Part shown: positions 10,128-19,996 of the stretch, in pieces
How the letters are laid out: each line of letters begins with the position of its first letter
How positions within the stretch are numbered: position 1 is the first letter of the stretch
NCBI GenBank assembly: GCA_963790335.1
Contig: CAWBOB010000007.1
Location: 496,001-560,000, forward strand
DNA length: 64,000 nt
DNA from: JAOUEA01 sp963790335
Lineage (GTDB): Bacteria; Actinomycetota; UBA4738; HRBIN12
Direction of reading: 5' to 3'
Made by a program: the position numbers and the translations under genes
The notes under the pieces: generated by a model
Told to the model about the DNA's origin: nothing
The model's input: the letters and a program-made list of their open reading frames with translations, nothing else
Database searches by the model: none

Positions 10128-11041
10128 CGTCGTAGAACGCTTTCCAGACGGGGTCGGTGCCCTCGCGGATCCGGGCGATCTGACCGGGGTCGAGGCGCCG
10201 CTTCCATGCGGTGATCGCCTTCGCGCTGTCACGCCGGTGCGACGCCGGATCTGCGGTCTCTTCTGGATTGCCCTCGCCCGAATGCTCACGCACGACCCGC
10301 TCGACCTCGTCGGACCAGGCGCAGCTCGAAGCGCTCATACAGGTCGTGGAAGCTCGCCACGGCATCCTTCGACAGGTCTTCGTGACGCCGGAAGACCCAG
10401 TCGGGACGCTCGTCGCGGAACCGCGCGATCTGCTCGTGGATCAGGTTCCAGAGCAGGATCGACTGCTCGATCAATGGCTGCTCGGTCTCGGCGAACCGGG
10501 CGATCTCATCGGCGTGATCGGCCAGCAGGTCGCGCATCATCGCCGGCTGCGCGAGGAAGTCCCCGAAGGGGTGCCGCAGCTGCTTCGTGAGCAGGCTGTT
10601 CGTGAACGCCGCCGGATGCCTGATCAGCACGAGCACCCTGGCATCGAAGGTGTCGGCGATCCACGCGCTCGAGAACAGCGCGATCGGATCCTTGAGCAGC
10701 GGGACCGGCCGCGACCTGCGACGGGCGCTCACGGTCGACCAATCTCGCGCGAGGCGCACGACGTCTTTGATCGATCGCACGGCCCGCAGCTCCGCGGCCG
10801 GGTGATAGCGGTACTCGAGCATGTCGCGGACCGGACCGACGAACGCCGAGGCGTCGTGTTCGGTCACGTACTCGAACCACCGCTCGAACGGCGCGGGGCA
10901 GATGCCGGGTCGCGCGAGGGGGCTGAACGGCTCCCAGATGTAGGCCACGCGCGGCTGCGGCGAGGCCGCGAGCATCTCTCCCACCCATCCCGTACCCGAC
11001 CGGTGTGAACCGGTCACGAGGATCGGGCGGCGATCGGGCAT
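10114..11041 (-). CDS. Sulfotransferase, frameshifted near its C-terminus
   Basis: About 308 residues. The N-terminus ILVTGSHRSGTGWVGEML is a textbook PAPS loop, and VLVLIRHPAAFTNSLL supplies the 3'-phosphate site. The frame is lost near 10310, where dropping one C from CGCCTGG gives FELRWSDEVERVV and a natural C-terminus ending AFYDDDDW. It is co-directional with, and overlaps, the flippase, so sulfation and export of the same polysaccharide are likely linked. Confidence 0.78.
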
Positions 11042-11107
11042 GCGCGTGAGGTTACCGGCACGGACTCCGGTCGACGGGAGCGGCCGGGACGCCGGACGCG
11101 AACGCCG

Positions 11108-12068
11108 TTACCGCACGCCTCGGCGGAACGTGTCGTCGGCCCCCATGCGCTTGAAGGAGTTCAGTGCCGACGTCGACGAATCCACCAGATAGCTGCAGTC
11201 GGTGCGCTCGTTGTTGTAGGAGAAGCCGACCACCTCGGGCCACTTCTTGATCGTCGCCCGGGCGTCGGCGATCCAGTCGGCCTTGGCCCCGCTTCCGCCC
11301 TCGGTGCACCCGACCTCGACCATGTAGAGCTTCTTGTTGTGGCTGCGCGCGAACGCCCGCGCGGGGGCGAAGGTCTCCCCGAACGACTTCCACGACGCGC
11401 CGCAGCCTCCACGGTTGTAGCCGTCGACCCCGAGCAGGTTGTAGCGCCGAGGCAGGTACTGACGGGCCTCGCCGGCACGGTATGTCGCCGCCGTGAGGGT
11501 GACGATCCAGGTCGCCTTGCGCACACCCACGTTCGCGAAGATGCGGTGGATGCGGTCGTAGGCGGCCCTGAAGTCGGCCGGGTTGCCTTCCTGCTCGGGC
11601 TCCTTGTGGAAGGTGATGAACGTCTCCCACCCTGCCCCGCGCAGCGACCTGGCCTGCTGTGTGATCCACCGATCCTGGCTGCCGGACGCGATCGACCTCC
11701 ACAGGTTGTTGTTGCCGATGTTGCCGTTCCAGCCGAGGATCGGCTTGTGGCCCGGTGCTCACGCCCCAGCGCGTGAACTTGTTGACCAGGTCGTTGTTCC
11801 ACGGGAAGCGGTGGTGGATCGTGCCGAACCGGCGTCCGACCTTGCGCTCGAGGGCGCGCACCGCATCCCAGGGCTCCTGATTGCCGGTGGGCTGAGCGAG
11901 CGATCCCCACCATCGCTTCCGTGCGCGTGCGTCGGCCGGAAGGTCTCCGAGACCGAACACCGAGAGTCCCATGGCGGCGGCGCCGACGGCCGCCGAGCGC
12001 TTCATGAATTCGCGCCTGTCCACACCGGGCTCTGTAGCCACATCGTCCGTTGCGTCGCGATCGTGCAT
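11108..12068 (-). CDS. Secreted GH26-like glycosidase with Tat signal, frameshifted
   Basis: About 319 residues after correction. A twin-arginine signal (DRREFMKRSAAVGAAAMGL) directs folded export. The mature domain has a TIM-barrel glycosidase pattern: ETFITFHKEPEQEG holds a candidate acid/base glutamate and KLYMVEVGCTEGG a candidate nucleophile, matching the spacing of beta-mannanase (GH26) relatives. One extra G in a GGG run near 11757 breaks the frame between WGVSTG and HKPILGWNG. It may trim or release the polysaccharide made by this locus. Substrate specificity cannot be told. Confidence 0.65.
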
Positions 12069-12200
12069 AGTCTCCTCCGTCCAGACCGGGATGATGCCTG
12101 CGTCTCACCCCTCTCGGCGTTCATCGGCAAGAGAGGGGGATGCGCTGAAGGAACGATTCCGAGCTTTCCGTGCTCGGTCACGTTCGGTCTGGGGGGCGGC

Positions 12201-12536
12201 CTACGTCGTCTGCGGTCGGACGCGTGGCGATGCGCAGAGCGTGGGAGCGGAGCTGGCGCGAGCGGCCGGACGCCGTTTGGCCGGTCGCCGGCTCGTCTTC
12301 GCCTCGGCCTTCGCCGCCGCCGCGATGACGTGCATCTCCGAGGCCGTGCGCGGGGCGAAGAGACGCGAGACCACACGCATACGCCGAACGACCGACGTCA
12401 GCAGGCGCCGGAACGACCCGTTGGAAGCCTCACGTGGCGCGAGGTCGGGACCGATCGCCGAGGCGAGATCGGAGTTCTGCACGGGCAGGAACAGCAAGGG
12501 CAGGAGGAGGAGGAAGTCGCTCAGCTGATGACGCAT
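12201..12536 (-). CDS. Small hypothetical protein with hydrophobic N-terminus
   Basis: A 111-residue reading frame starting at an ATG preceded by GAGGGGG at good spacing. The N-terminus FLLLLPLLFLPV is strongly hydrophobic, like a signal peptide or membrane anchor, and the C-terminus is rich in Arg, Ala and Lys. Nothing resembles a known family. It lies between the glycosidase and the GT2 gene in a stretch that otherwise holds no gene. It could be spurious, since high-GC DNA gives long frames by chance. Confidence 0.35.
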   Translation of the reverse strand: MRHQLSDFLLLLPLLFLPVQNSDLASAIGPDLAPREASNGSFRRLLTSVVRRMRVVSRLFAPRTASEMHVIAAAAKAEAKTSRRPAKRRPAARASSAPTLCASPRVRPQTT

Positions 12537-12705
12537 GGGCCCCCTCACGTTGCCTCGGTACGACGAAGCCTCGTCAGGTCAGCGGATCGATCCTGGCGAG
12601 GTGGCGCCAACCCTAGCAGACGAACCGGCGCTGGTAGCGTAGGCCGCCGGGTGGACATGCAGAGCGTCAAGCGACGCGTGGTCCGTGCCGACGATACGGT
12701 CGATC
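12537..12705. promoter_or_regulatory. Upstream region of the GT2 gene with a TAGCGT -10 box
   Basis: About 170 bases without a clear gene. TAGCGT at 12635-12640 fits a -10 element, but it lies far from the likely GT2 start and is followed ten bases later by an out-of-frame GTG at 12651. Either the GT2 message has a leader of about 60 bases or the N-terminus is affected by an unseen frameshift. Confidence 0.25.
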
Positions 12706-13545
12706 ATGCAGATGACGTCGTCTCCTTCATCCAACGGTCCCGCCGAGACGCAGAAGGCGACCGTGTTCGGCATCGTCACGCCCACCCTGAACGCCGAGAC
12801 CTTCCTCGAGGCGACGCTCGATTCGATCTGGAGCCAGGCGGGCGACGAGGTCGTGATCGACCACGTGCTCGTCGACGGAGGCTCGACCGATCGCACCGTC
12901 GAGATCGCGAAGGCGTATCCGACGCGCGTCGTCGTCTCCCCCGACGACCGGGGCATGTACGACGCGATCAACCGAGGTCTCTCCATGGTGCAGGGATCGA
13001 TCGTCGGATACCTCAACGCCGACGACGAGCTCACGCACGGCGCGCTCGTCGCGGTCGCGCGCGCCTTCCGACGTCACCCCGACGCGTTGTGGCTCATGGG
13101 CCGTCGCGAGTACGTCGACGGGGCGGGCGCGCTGCTCGCCCCGCTGCAACCGGTCGCGTTCTCGCTCGCCGAGTACGTGAGCATGGGGTGGTCGCACGTG
13201 CCGCAGGAGTGCACATGGCTCCGCCGCGAGCTGTTCGACCGGGTGGGCCCCTTCGACATCAGGTTCCGCAACACGGGTGACTACGACATGTTCGCCCGGT
13301 GTCGGGCGGTCGCCCCGCCGCTGATCATCTCCGACACGTTGGGGCGGTTCCGATTGCACGGTGACCAGCTCTCGTACAGTCCGGAGGTCATGGCCAGGGA
13401 GAGCGCGATGGTTCGGGACAAGAACGGGGGCGCGGACCGTTGGACGTGGCTCCGCGGGCGGTTCCTGAGCCTCCGCGTGAACGCCCGGAACCCGCGGTTC
13501 CTGCTCGCCAAGAAGACGGGCAGGATCTCGTTCGTCGCGAAGTGA
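12706..13545 (+). CDS. Glycosyltransferase family 2
   Basis: A 279-residue GT-A fold enzyme. The nucleotide-sugar binding start is FGIVTPTLNAETFLEATLDS, followed by VLVDGGSTDRTVEIAKAYP and the metal-binding LNADDELTHGAL; the acceptor region has MGWSHVPQECTWLRRELFD. These are hallmarks of GT2 enzymes that extend cell-surface glycans. The start is uncertain: ATG 12706, ATG 12712 and GTG 12685 are in frame and none has a good Shine-Dalgarno. Its TGA overlaps the GTG of the next sulfotransferase, so the two are coupled. Confidence 0.85.
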   Translation: MQMTSSPSSNGPAETQKATVFGIVTPTLNAETFLEATLDSIWSQAGDEVVIDHVLVDGGSTDRTVEIAKAYPTRVVVSPDDRGMYDAINRGLSMVQGSIVGYLNADDELTHGALVAVARAFRRHPDALWLMGRREYVDGAGALLAPLQPVAFSLAEYVSMGWSHVPQECTWLRRELFDRVGPFDIRFRNTGDYDMFARCRAVAPPLIISDTLGRFRLHGDQLSYSPEVMARESAMVRDKNGGADRWTWLRGRFLSLRVNARNPRFLLAKKTGRISFVAK

Positions 13546-14670
13546 CCACCGGCGTGGGGGCGGAGGGAGCGCCCGTCCAACCGATCTTCCTGCTCTCGAT
13601 GCCTCGCTCGGGCTCGACGCTCGCCCAGCGGGTGCTGGCAGCCCACCCCGAGGTTTCGACGGCGGCCGAGCCCTGGTTGCTGCTCCCCCATGCGTACGCG
13701 CTGCGCCGGTACGGCATCGCCGCCGAGTACACGCAACCGGTCGCCGCGCGCGCGATCCGCGAATTCGTCGAGGGACTCCCGGGTGGCGAGCAGGACTACT
13801 GGGAGGCGCTGCGCGGGTTCGCCCTCGAGCTCTACGGGAAGGCGGCGGACCCCGGGGCCCGGTTCTTCCTGGACAAGACGCCCCGGTACCACTTCATCAT
13901 GCCGGAGCTGCTGCGCATGTTCCCCGACGCGAAGGTGATCTTCCTCTGGAGGAACCCGCTCGCGGTGGTCGCGTCGATCTGCGAGACCTGGACACGCGGT
14001 CGATGGACGGTCGACCGATGGCGGGCAGACCTCGACGGCATCGTCGATCTCGTCGACGCCTACCGCGAGCTCGGCGACGAGGCGAAGGCGGTGAACTTCG
14101 AGTCGCTCGTCACCGACCCCTCGACCGAATGGCCGGCGTTGTTCGCATGGGTGGGGCTTGCGTTCGACCCCGATCTGCTCACGTCGTTCGCCGGCGTGCG
14201 CATGCAGGGATCGATGGGCGATCCGACCGGGGTCGAGGCGTACCGCCGCGCTGAGCACCGAGCCGCTCGACAAGTGGAAGCGTCAGCTCGGCAGTCCTTG
14301 GCGCAAGCGCTGGTGCCGCGCGTGGCTCGACCGGATCGGCGCCGAACGGCTCGCCGTGATGGGCTACGACCTCGACGAGCTCGTGCGCGACCTGGAATCG
14401 CTGCCCTCGCGGCCACGCCTCGTCGTATCCGACGCGATCAACGGGGGCTACTGGGCCTGGGCGCAGCGACGCAAGCGCGCGGCGTTCAGGCGGATGGCGC
14501 CGCGCCTGCGCCGCCAACCGCGTGGATCGGCTCGTATGGATCCGAGGCCGGCTCGGGTTGCACCTCCGGTCGATCGGTCGAGCGGGACGTCGGAGCCCCG
14601 AGCGACATCGCGATCGCGTACAGACCGAACACCACCGCCGACCTCGACGCCCCCGACAGCACCGGGTTGA
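13542..14670 (+). CDS. Sulfotransferase, frameshifted
   Basis: About 375 residues. It begins with GTG overlapping the TGA of the GT2 gene. FLLSMPRSGSTLAQRVLAAH is the PAPS loop and VIFLWRNPLAVVASICETW the 3'-phosphate site; LDKTPRYHFIMPELLRMF is typical of sulfotransferase family 3 proteins. Near 14250 the frame shifts by one base and continues with LSTEPLDKWKRQLGSPW and RLAVMGYDLDE. The 3' end overlaps the convergent polymerase gene by 185 bases, so the native C-terminus may lie earlier. The coupled GT2 may add the sugar that this enzyme sulfates. Confidence 0.78.
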
Positions 14671-15841
14671 ACGCCATCGCCACGAGGAACGCGTTGAGCC
14701 CGACCAGGATCGCCCGCAGCAACGCCGCCCGTCCATGGTCGCCCGCACGTCGGAAGCGGTGGATCCGTTGGATCAACGTCGCCTCGGTGATCCCGATCCA
14801 CCAGAGCAGCAGTCCGATGCCGAGCAGGCCACCGAGCGCGAGGAAGAGCACGAAGTCGTTGTGGTACGGCAAGGCCTTGCCATCGCGGGACCGTTCGGCC
14901 ACGGCATCGCCCGAGAAGACGCTGCCCACGAGGGGCGATTCCTCGAAGCGGTCGAAGCCCGCAGACCACAGGTCCAGGCGGCTCGCGTTGGCGTTCGCCT
15001 TGTTGACGAGGTCGAAGTACTCGTTGGAGGCGCGCACGCCGGCCTCCAGGTTCGACAGGGCGAACACCGCGAACGCGACCAGCGAGCTCGCGATCACGAT
15101 CGATCGCAGCGGGGTCGCTCGACCCGTCGTGAGGTAGAGGGTGAACGCCATGGTCATCAGCGCTAGCACCATCGTCGCCGATGGATAGGTCACGAACACC
15201 ACCACCGTGAGGAGCAGCTCGACGATGAGCCGTCGGCGCTGACCGGCCGCAGCGGCAGCGCCGATGCCGAGGGCGAGGAAGGCGACGCTCGCGTTGCGGT
15301 ACTGCTGGTACTCCGAGAAGGGAAGCACGCCCGTGTTCACCAAGGCGTTCATGGTGATGTAGACGAGTCCGATGTTCGAGAGCCATCGATGGATGCGGCC
15401 GACCTCCCGCTCCGTTGGCTCGCGCACGGCGAACAGGGCGAGCAGCCCGAGCGACATCGGAAGGAACACCGGCCGCGCGGTCTCCGTGTTGCCGAGCATC
15501 GTGGAACCCACGAGCGCTCCACCGAGCCCCAACGCGAACATCACGGCGAGGACGAGCTCGGATACGCTCGGGCGGCGCACCAGGAACGACGGCGACTGCA
15601 GCCTCACGAGCGCGACCACCGAGATCGGCACGAGCAGGACCAGGTACCGGATCGGTCCTCCCGCCTCCGCGTTGGGCCTGAACGCCGCGAGCCCGCGGTC
15701 GAGCACGTTGAACACGTCGACGACGGTGAGCGAGAGCAGCACCAGGAACGCGCGGGCCAATCGATACGAGTCGGTGGCGGCGGTGATGGGAGCGCGCGCG
15801 GCGCGCGGCGCCTGCACGGAGGCGCTGCGCGGCGAGATCAC
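14486..15841 (-). CDS. O-antigen ligase/polymerase-like membrane protein
   Basis: A 451-residue protein with ten or more hydrophobic segments (for example YLVLLVPISVVALVRL and LVLAVMFALGLGGALVG) and a large periplasm-type loop between residues about 270 and 330 containing RASNEYFDLVNKANANASR and PYHNDFVLFLALGG, the usual Wzy/WaaL arrangement. Such proteins polymerise lipid-linked repeat units outside the membrane. It lies downstream of, and co-directional with, the Wzz-kinase gene (stop-to-start gap 9 bases), forming a polymerisation and chain-length module. Confidence 0.8.
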   Translation of the reverse strand: MISPRSASVQAPRAARAPITAATDSYRLARAFLVLLSLTVVDVFNVLDRGLAAFRPNAEAGGPIRYLVLLVPISVVALVRLQSPSFLVRRPSVSELVLAVMFALGLGGALVGSTMLGNTETARPVFLPMSLGLLALFAVREPTEREVGRIHRWLSNIGLVYITMNALVNTGVLPFSEYQQYRNASVAFLALGIGAAAAAGQRRRLIVELLLTVVVFVTYPSATMVLALMTMAFTLYLTTGRATPLRSIVIASSLVAFAVFALSNLEAGVRASNEYFDLVNKANANASRLDLWSAGFDRFEESPLVGSVFSGDAVAERSRDGKALPYHNDFVLFLALGGLLGIGLLLWWIGITEATLIQRIHRFRRAGDHGRAALLRAILVGLNAFLVAMAFNPVLSGASRSAVVFGLYAIAMSLGAPTSRSTDRPEVQPEPASDPYEPIHAVGGAGAAPSA

Positions 15842-15850
15842 CCGCCGACC

Positions 15851-17593
15851 CTAGCCCGAGGCGGGCTTGCGCGACGAGAAGTCGCGCGCGTCGTCGGCGA
15901 CCTCCGCCTTCGAGCGGCCACCGTTCGTAGCGACCGGTGCACCGAAGGGTGGAGGAGGCACGGGGCGCGTGCGTGAGCCCGACGCCGATCCGGAGCGGCT
16001 CTTGGCGGGCCGTGCCCGCTCGTCGGCTTCGGGTCCGTAGTACTGGTCGTAGCTCGCGTATCCCAGGCTCGACCGCTGGATCGACGTGATGTTGTTGTAC
16101 ACGCCTCCGGCGATGTCGGCACCGGCCGTGCGCAGCTGGCGGACCGCGTCCTCGAGCGCGGTGCGGTTCGAGATGGCGGGGTCGTGCACGAACAGCACGA
16201 TGTCGGCGACCTCGGCGAGGATCGAGGCGTCGGCCACGGGAAGGGTCGGCGGCGCATCGCAGACGATGATGTCGGCCAGCCCCCGCATGTCGTCGAAGAC
16301 CGACGAGGCCTGCGGGCCGGCGAGCAACGCGACCGGGTCGTGCGGCACCTGCCCGCTGCGCACGATCGACAGGTTCGGTACCTCGGTGCCCATGACCAGC
16401 TCGTCGATCGGCGTCGTGCCCTGCAGTGCCTCGCGCAGTCCCGGCCCCTGCTGCACGCCGAGGAAGCGCTCCGCGCGCGGCCGACGGAGGTCGGCGTCGA
16501 TCAGCAACGTCTTGATGCCGGTCTCGGCCAGCACCACCGCGAGGTTCGCCGTGGTCGCGCTCTTGCCTTCACCGGGAAGCGCGCTCGTCACGACCACGAT
16601 GCCAACGGGCCGTTGTGAACGCAGGAAGCGCACGTTGGTCGCGAGCGTGCGATAGGCCTCCGACGCCGGTCCGCCCGGATGATCGCGGGAGACGAGCTCC
16701 GCGCGCTCACGGCTGGACCATCCCTCGACGGCCGGGATCACGCCCATGACGGGTGCGCCGATGTAGTCGGCAAGCTCGTCGCGGCCGCCGACCCGGTTCG
16801 CCCTGATGCCGAGCAGGATCGCGATACCGGAACCGATGATGCAGCCGACGACGAACCCGAAGATCGAGGCCACCGCGAGGCCCGGCCCCGACGGCTTGGA
16901 CGGCACGACCGCGGACTGCAGGATGTCGCCTCCGGAAGAACCGCCTTCGCTGGCTCGGATCTGCACCTTTCGGGCCCGGAGATCCGAGATCTCCTGACTG
17001 ATGCCGAACTGCTCCGCCTCGAGCCTCGCTCGCTCCTCGGAGGTCGATGCGCTGTCGAGCGCTACCTGCGCGTCGGCGAATTGCTGGTTCAGTTCGGTGA
17101 TCGCCGCGTCGAGGGGGACCAACGCATCCACGACCGCTGCACTGACCTTCGCACGGCGATCCTCGAGATAGGCGTCGGCGAACGCATTCGCGATCGTCGC
17201 CGCCGTGTCAGGATCGCCCGCCGAGTATCCGATGAACATCACGAACGAGTCACGGGCCGGCTCCACCGTGACGAGCTTGACGATCTGTTCCGGCGTGGCC
17301 GACAACCCCAAGCTGGTATCGACCGCCCGAGCGACGCCGATCGAGCGAACGATCTCGGCTTCGGTTGCCATGTCGGGCTCGAGTCCGTTCCCGCTGCTGC
17401 TGCTGTTGATGGTCTGGTTCACGAGGGACGTGACCACGACCTTGGCCTGGGCGTAGTAGGTCGGGGGGCGCAGGGCGACGTAGGCGCCGGCGATCGCCGC
17501 CACGATGGTGCCCATGGCGACGACGGTCCACATGCGCGCCCTGACCATCTGCCAGTAGTCGCGAAGGTCGAGGATCCTGGTGGAATCGGACAC
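15851..17593 (-). CDS. Chain-length determinant fused to BY-type tyrosine autokinase
   Basis: A 580-residue fusion. Residues about 1-230 form a Wzz domain with two membrane segments (VVAMGTIVAAIAGAYVALRP near the N-terminus and LAVASIFGFVVGCIIGSGIA) around an extracytoplasmic coiled-coil region. The cytoplasmic kinase has Walker A VVTSALPGEGKSATTANL, Walker A' TLLIDADLRRPR and Walker B DIIVCDAPPTLPVAD. A tyrosine cluster (YASYDQYYGP) near residue 510 is the likely autophosphorylation tail. Together with the polymerase it should set polysaccharide chain length. Translation starts at GTG 17593. It is divergent from the histidine phosphatase. Confidence 0.9.
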   Translation of the reverse strand: MSDSTRILDLRDYWQMVRARMWTVVAMGTIVAAIAGAYVALRPPTYYAQAKVVVTSLVNQTINSSSSGNGLEPDMATEAEIVRSIGVARAVDTSLGLSATPEQIVKLVTVEPARDSFVMFIGYSAGDPDTAATIANAFADAYLEDRRAKVSAAVVDALVPLDAAITELNQQFADAQVALDSASTSEERARLEAEQFGISQEISDLRARKVQIRASEGGSSGGDILQSAVVPSKPSGPGLAVASIFGFVVGCIIGSGIAILLGIRANRVGGRDELADYIGAPVMGVIPAVEGWSSRERAELVSRDHPGGPASEAYRTLATNVRFLRSQRPVGIVVVTSALPGEGKSATTANLAVVLAETGIKTLLIDADLRRPRAERFLGVQQGPGLREALQGTTPIDELVMGTEVPNLSIVRSGQVPHDPVALLAGPQASSVFDDMRGLADIIVCDAPPTLPVADASILAEVADIVLFVHDPAISNRTALEDAVRQLRTAGADIAGGVYNNITSIQRSSLGYASYDQYYGPEADERARPAKSRSGSASGSRTRPVPPPPFGAPVATNGGRSKAEVADDARDFSSRKPASG

Positions 17594-17905
17594 GTGTCGA
17601 TGCTCCCTGCTCAGTACGGCCCGCGAGACCGAACCGCCGGCCGGAGGGGATCCCGTGATGGGTTGTCCGCACGCATGATACCGGAGGCCTTCTGCCCACG
17701 CCTCCATGCTTCGCCCTATTTCCGCGGGAATGCCACATGTCACACGTTCTAGTGCCAACGACGGGCTTCTCCCCTGCGTTGGTCGCGACTCGGTGTCCCC
17801 TTGTTGACCCTGGTTCTGGCGCTGTGTACCGTCCGACGAACGGGCGCACCCCCCACCCGGCGTCGTGCCGGGACGAGCCCCCGACCACCTGGAGGTTCCG
17901 TCAAC
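17594..17905. promoter_or_regulatory. 312-base divergent region with a sigma70-like promoter for the phosphatase
   Basis: TTGACC at 17804-17809 and TACCGT at 17827-17832 are separated by exactly 17 bases, the best complete -35/-10 pair seen in the window, and point to the plus-strand phosphatase. A GGAGG Shine-Dalgarno at 17891-17895 precedes its ATG by ten bases. The minus-strand promoter of the Wzz-kinase must lie in the same region but I could not place it. No gene is evident here. Confidence 0.55.
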
Positions 17906-18577
17906 ATGGCCACACCCCCCGACACCATGTCCGAAACGGCGGCACGCGAGGAGACCACGCTGAAGAGCGACGTCTGCGAGCTCTACCTGATCCGCCACGG
18001 CACGACGACGTTGAACGTGCAGAACCGCTACCGCGGCCGTCGTGACGTTCCGCTCGACGCGCAGGGCTGGGCCGATGCGGTCGAGGCTGCCCGCGCCCTC
18101 TCGTCGACGGGGCTCGCCGCCGTGTATGCAGGGCCGCTTCGCCGCACGATCAACACCGCCCAGGTGGTCGCCGACGAGTGCCGCATCCCCGACGTTCGCA
18201 TCCTTCACGGGCTCGTGAACCTCGACTACGGCGAGTGGGAGGGCATGACGGCCGAGGAAGCCGCGATGTTCGACCCGGAGACCTTCCAGCAGTACAAGCA
18301 GGCGCCCGAGAAGGCCGTGTGCCCCAACGGTGAGCGCCTGACCGACGCGCAGGGACGCATGATCGAGGCGATCTCGCTCATCGGTGAGCGTCACGCGGGC
18401 GAGCGGGTCGCTGCGGTGACGCACGCGGTGATGATCCGCCTGGTGGCAGCGAAGCTGCTCGACCTTCCCGGCGACCGCTGGCGCATCCCGGTCGGGCGCG
18501 GCTCACTCACCCGGTTCGAGGTACAGAACGGCGAGATCCGCCTCGTGGGCATGCCCACCGGCGACGACGTCGACTGA
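17906..18577 (+). CDS. Histidine phosphatase family protein (phosphoglycerate mutase-like)
   Basis: A 223-residue member of the histidine phosphatase superfamily. The catalytic motif LYLIRHGTTTLNVQNRYRGR carries the phospho-accepting histidine; the second histidine is in VAAVTHAVMIRL, and the acid is in LNLDYGEWEGMTAEEA. This last motif resembles cobalamin-pathway alpha-ribazole phosphatases and broad-specificity phosphatases. No cofactor-independent mutase signature is seen. It stands alone behind its own promoter, and a hairpin follows the stop, so it is probably monocistronic. The substrate is unknown. Confidence 0.85.
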   Translation: MATPPDTMSETAAREETTLKSDVCELYLIRHGTTTLNVQNRYRGRRDVPLDAQGWADAVEAARALSSTGLAAVYAGPLRRTINTAQVVADECRIPDVRILHGLVNLDYGEWEGMTAEEAAMFDPETFQQYKQAPEKAVCPNGERLTDAQGRMIEAISLIGERHAGERVAAVTHAVMIRLVAAKLLDLPGDRWRIPVGRGSLTRFEVQNGEIRLVGMPTGDDVD

Positions 18578-18620
18578 CGCCGGTCTCGCGGCTGCATCCT
18601 GCGACCTTCCGGTCTTACGC

Positions 18621-18638
18621 CCTTCGCTCCCGCGAAGG
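18621..18638 (+). terminator. Hairpin after the histidine phosphatase gene
   Basis: CCTTCGC and GCGAAGG form a perfect 7-bp stem around the loop TCCC, 44 bases after the phosphatase stop and before the next gene. There is no T-run, as is common in high-GC actinobacteria, so it may end transcription weakly or protect the 3' end. Confidence 0.45.
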
Positions 18639-18737
18639 AGCCGTTCGGTCGATGTGACACTGGCCTTGCGCGGCATAGCCTTCTTTCGACGTACCCCGAT
18701 GTGGTCCCCCGGACCCCCGACAGGAGGAACTTCCCCG

Positions 18738-19949
18738 ATGATCCGACGCATCACACGCCTGGGGCGCCTCGGCCTCGTGCTCGCCCTCGCGCTGGCATCG
18801 GTCGCCGGATCGGCGACGCAGGCCTCCGCCGCGTTCAGCAACACGCCCGACACGACCTGGATGACCAACGGCGTCGTCTACGCGATCGCCCAGGGTGGCG
18901 GACGGATCTACGTGGGCGGCAAGTTCCGCTCGCTCCGGCGGTGTCCGACCGGCGTGACGTGCACGGGTGGCACGATCGCGACGAACGTGGGAGCGCTCGA
19001 CGCGGCGACCGGCGTGGGCATCAAGACCTTCAAGGTCACCGTGGGTGGCGACGGCGCGACCGTCTACGCCCTGGCCGTCGCGAACGGCAAGCTCTACATC
19101 GCCGGGCAGTTCACCTCCATCAACGGCGAGCCTCGCATGAACCTGGCGGCGGTCGACGCCGTCACCGGCGTGCTCGACCCTACCTTCGCGCCGCAGGTCG
19201 GCACCGCGACCGACTACGTGCGCGGCATGGTCGCGCACGACGGCATGATCTACATCGGAGGGAACTTCGGAACGGTTGGGGCGGCGGTGCGTCAGCACCT
19301 CGCAGCCTTCAACCCGAACGGCAGCCTGAACGGCGCGTGGCGCCCCCGCACCAGCGGCGTGGCCCGGGCATTCGCTCCGACATGCACCGGCGATCAGATC
19401 GTGATCGGCGGGTCGTTCACGAGAGGCGCGGGCACCGGCACGGCGATCCAGGACCGCAAAACCCTGATGATCGTCGACGCAGCGACCGGAGCCCTCGACC
19501 CGTGGACCCCCGACAACGCCGCGATCCCCAACGGCGTCACCGCCTACGACCTCGCGGGCACCTGCGACGCACTCTTCGTGGGTTACGGCGGGTCGAACGC
19601 GATCTACCGATTCGACCTCACCGACGACTTCGGTGACATCCAGTGGGATCTGAAGACCGGCGGCAACGTGCAGACGGTGGCCCTCTACGGCACGCAGCGC
19701 GTGATGTTCGGCGGGCACTTCGCGAACACACCGATCGCACCGAACACCACGACCAAGGTCAAGCGCGTGCGCTTCGCGACCGCGGACTTCGGCGGCAACG
19801 CCTTCAACGACTGGACGCCCGAGTTCTCCGGCAAGTTCTTCGGGCCGTGGGACATCCTCGTCGACGGCAACCGCGTCTGGGTCGGTGGCGCGTTCACCGA
19901 CGTGTCGGGCAGCGCCCAGTTCATGCTCGCCCGCTTCAGCGACATCTGA
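18738..19949 (+). CDS. Exported delta-60/DUF5122-type beta-propeller protein
   Basis: A 403-residue secreted protein. A signal peptide (LGLVLALALASVAGSATQASA) is followed by repeated blades such as GGRIYVGGKFRSL, NGKLYIAGQFTSING, DGMIYIGGNFGTVG and NRVWVGGAFTDVSG, the delta-60 repeat pattern. An AGGAGG Shine-Dalgarno at 18722-18727 supports ATG 18738. The repeats have no catalytic residues; such proteins are usually cell-surface or secreted and probably serve in binding. Two cysteine pairs (RRCPTGVTC and TCTG/TCD) could form disulfides. Reading frame intact. Confidence 0.75.
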   Translation: MIRRITRLGRLGLVLALALASVAGSATQASAAFSNTPDTTWMTNGVVYAIAQGGGRIYVGGKFRSLRRCPTGVTCTGGTIATNVGALDAATGVGIKTFKVTVGGDGATVYALAVANGKLYIAGQFTSINGEPRMNLAAVDAVTGVLDPTFAPQVGTATDYVRGMVAHDGMIYIGGNFGTVGAAVRQHLAAFNPNGSLNGAWRPRTSGVARAFAPTCTGDQIVIGGSFTRGAGTGTAIQDRKTLMIVDAATGALDPWTPDNAAIPNGVTAYDLAGTCDALFVGYGGSNAIYRFDLTDDFGDIQWDLKTGGNVQTVALYGTQRVMFGGHFANTPIAPNTTTKVKRVRFATADFGGNAFNDWTPEFSGKFFGPWDILVDGNRVWVGGAFTDVSGSAQFMLARFSDI

Positions 19950-19996
19950 CGGCCGGGGTCCTGGAACGACCCTGATCGGTCGCGGAGGATAGCTCC

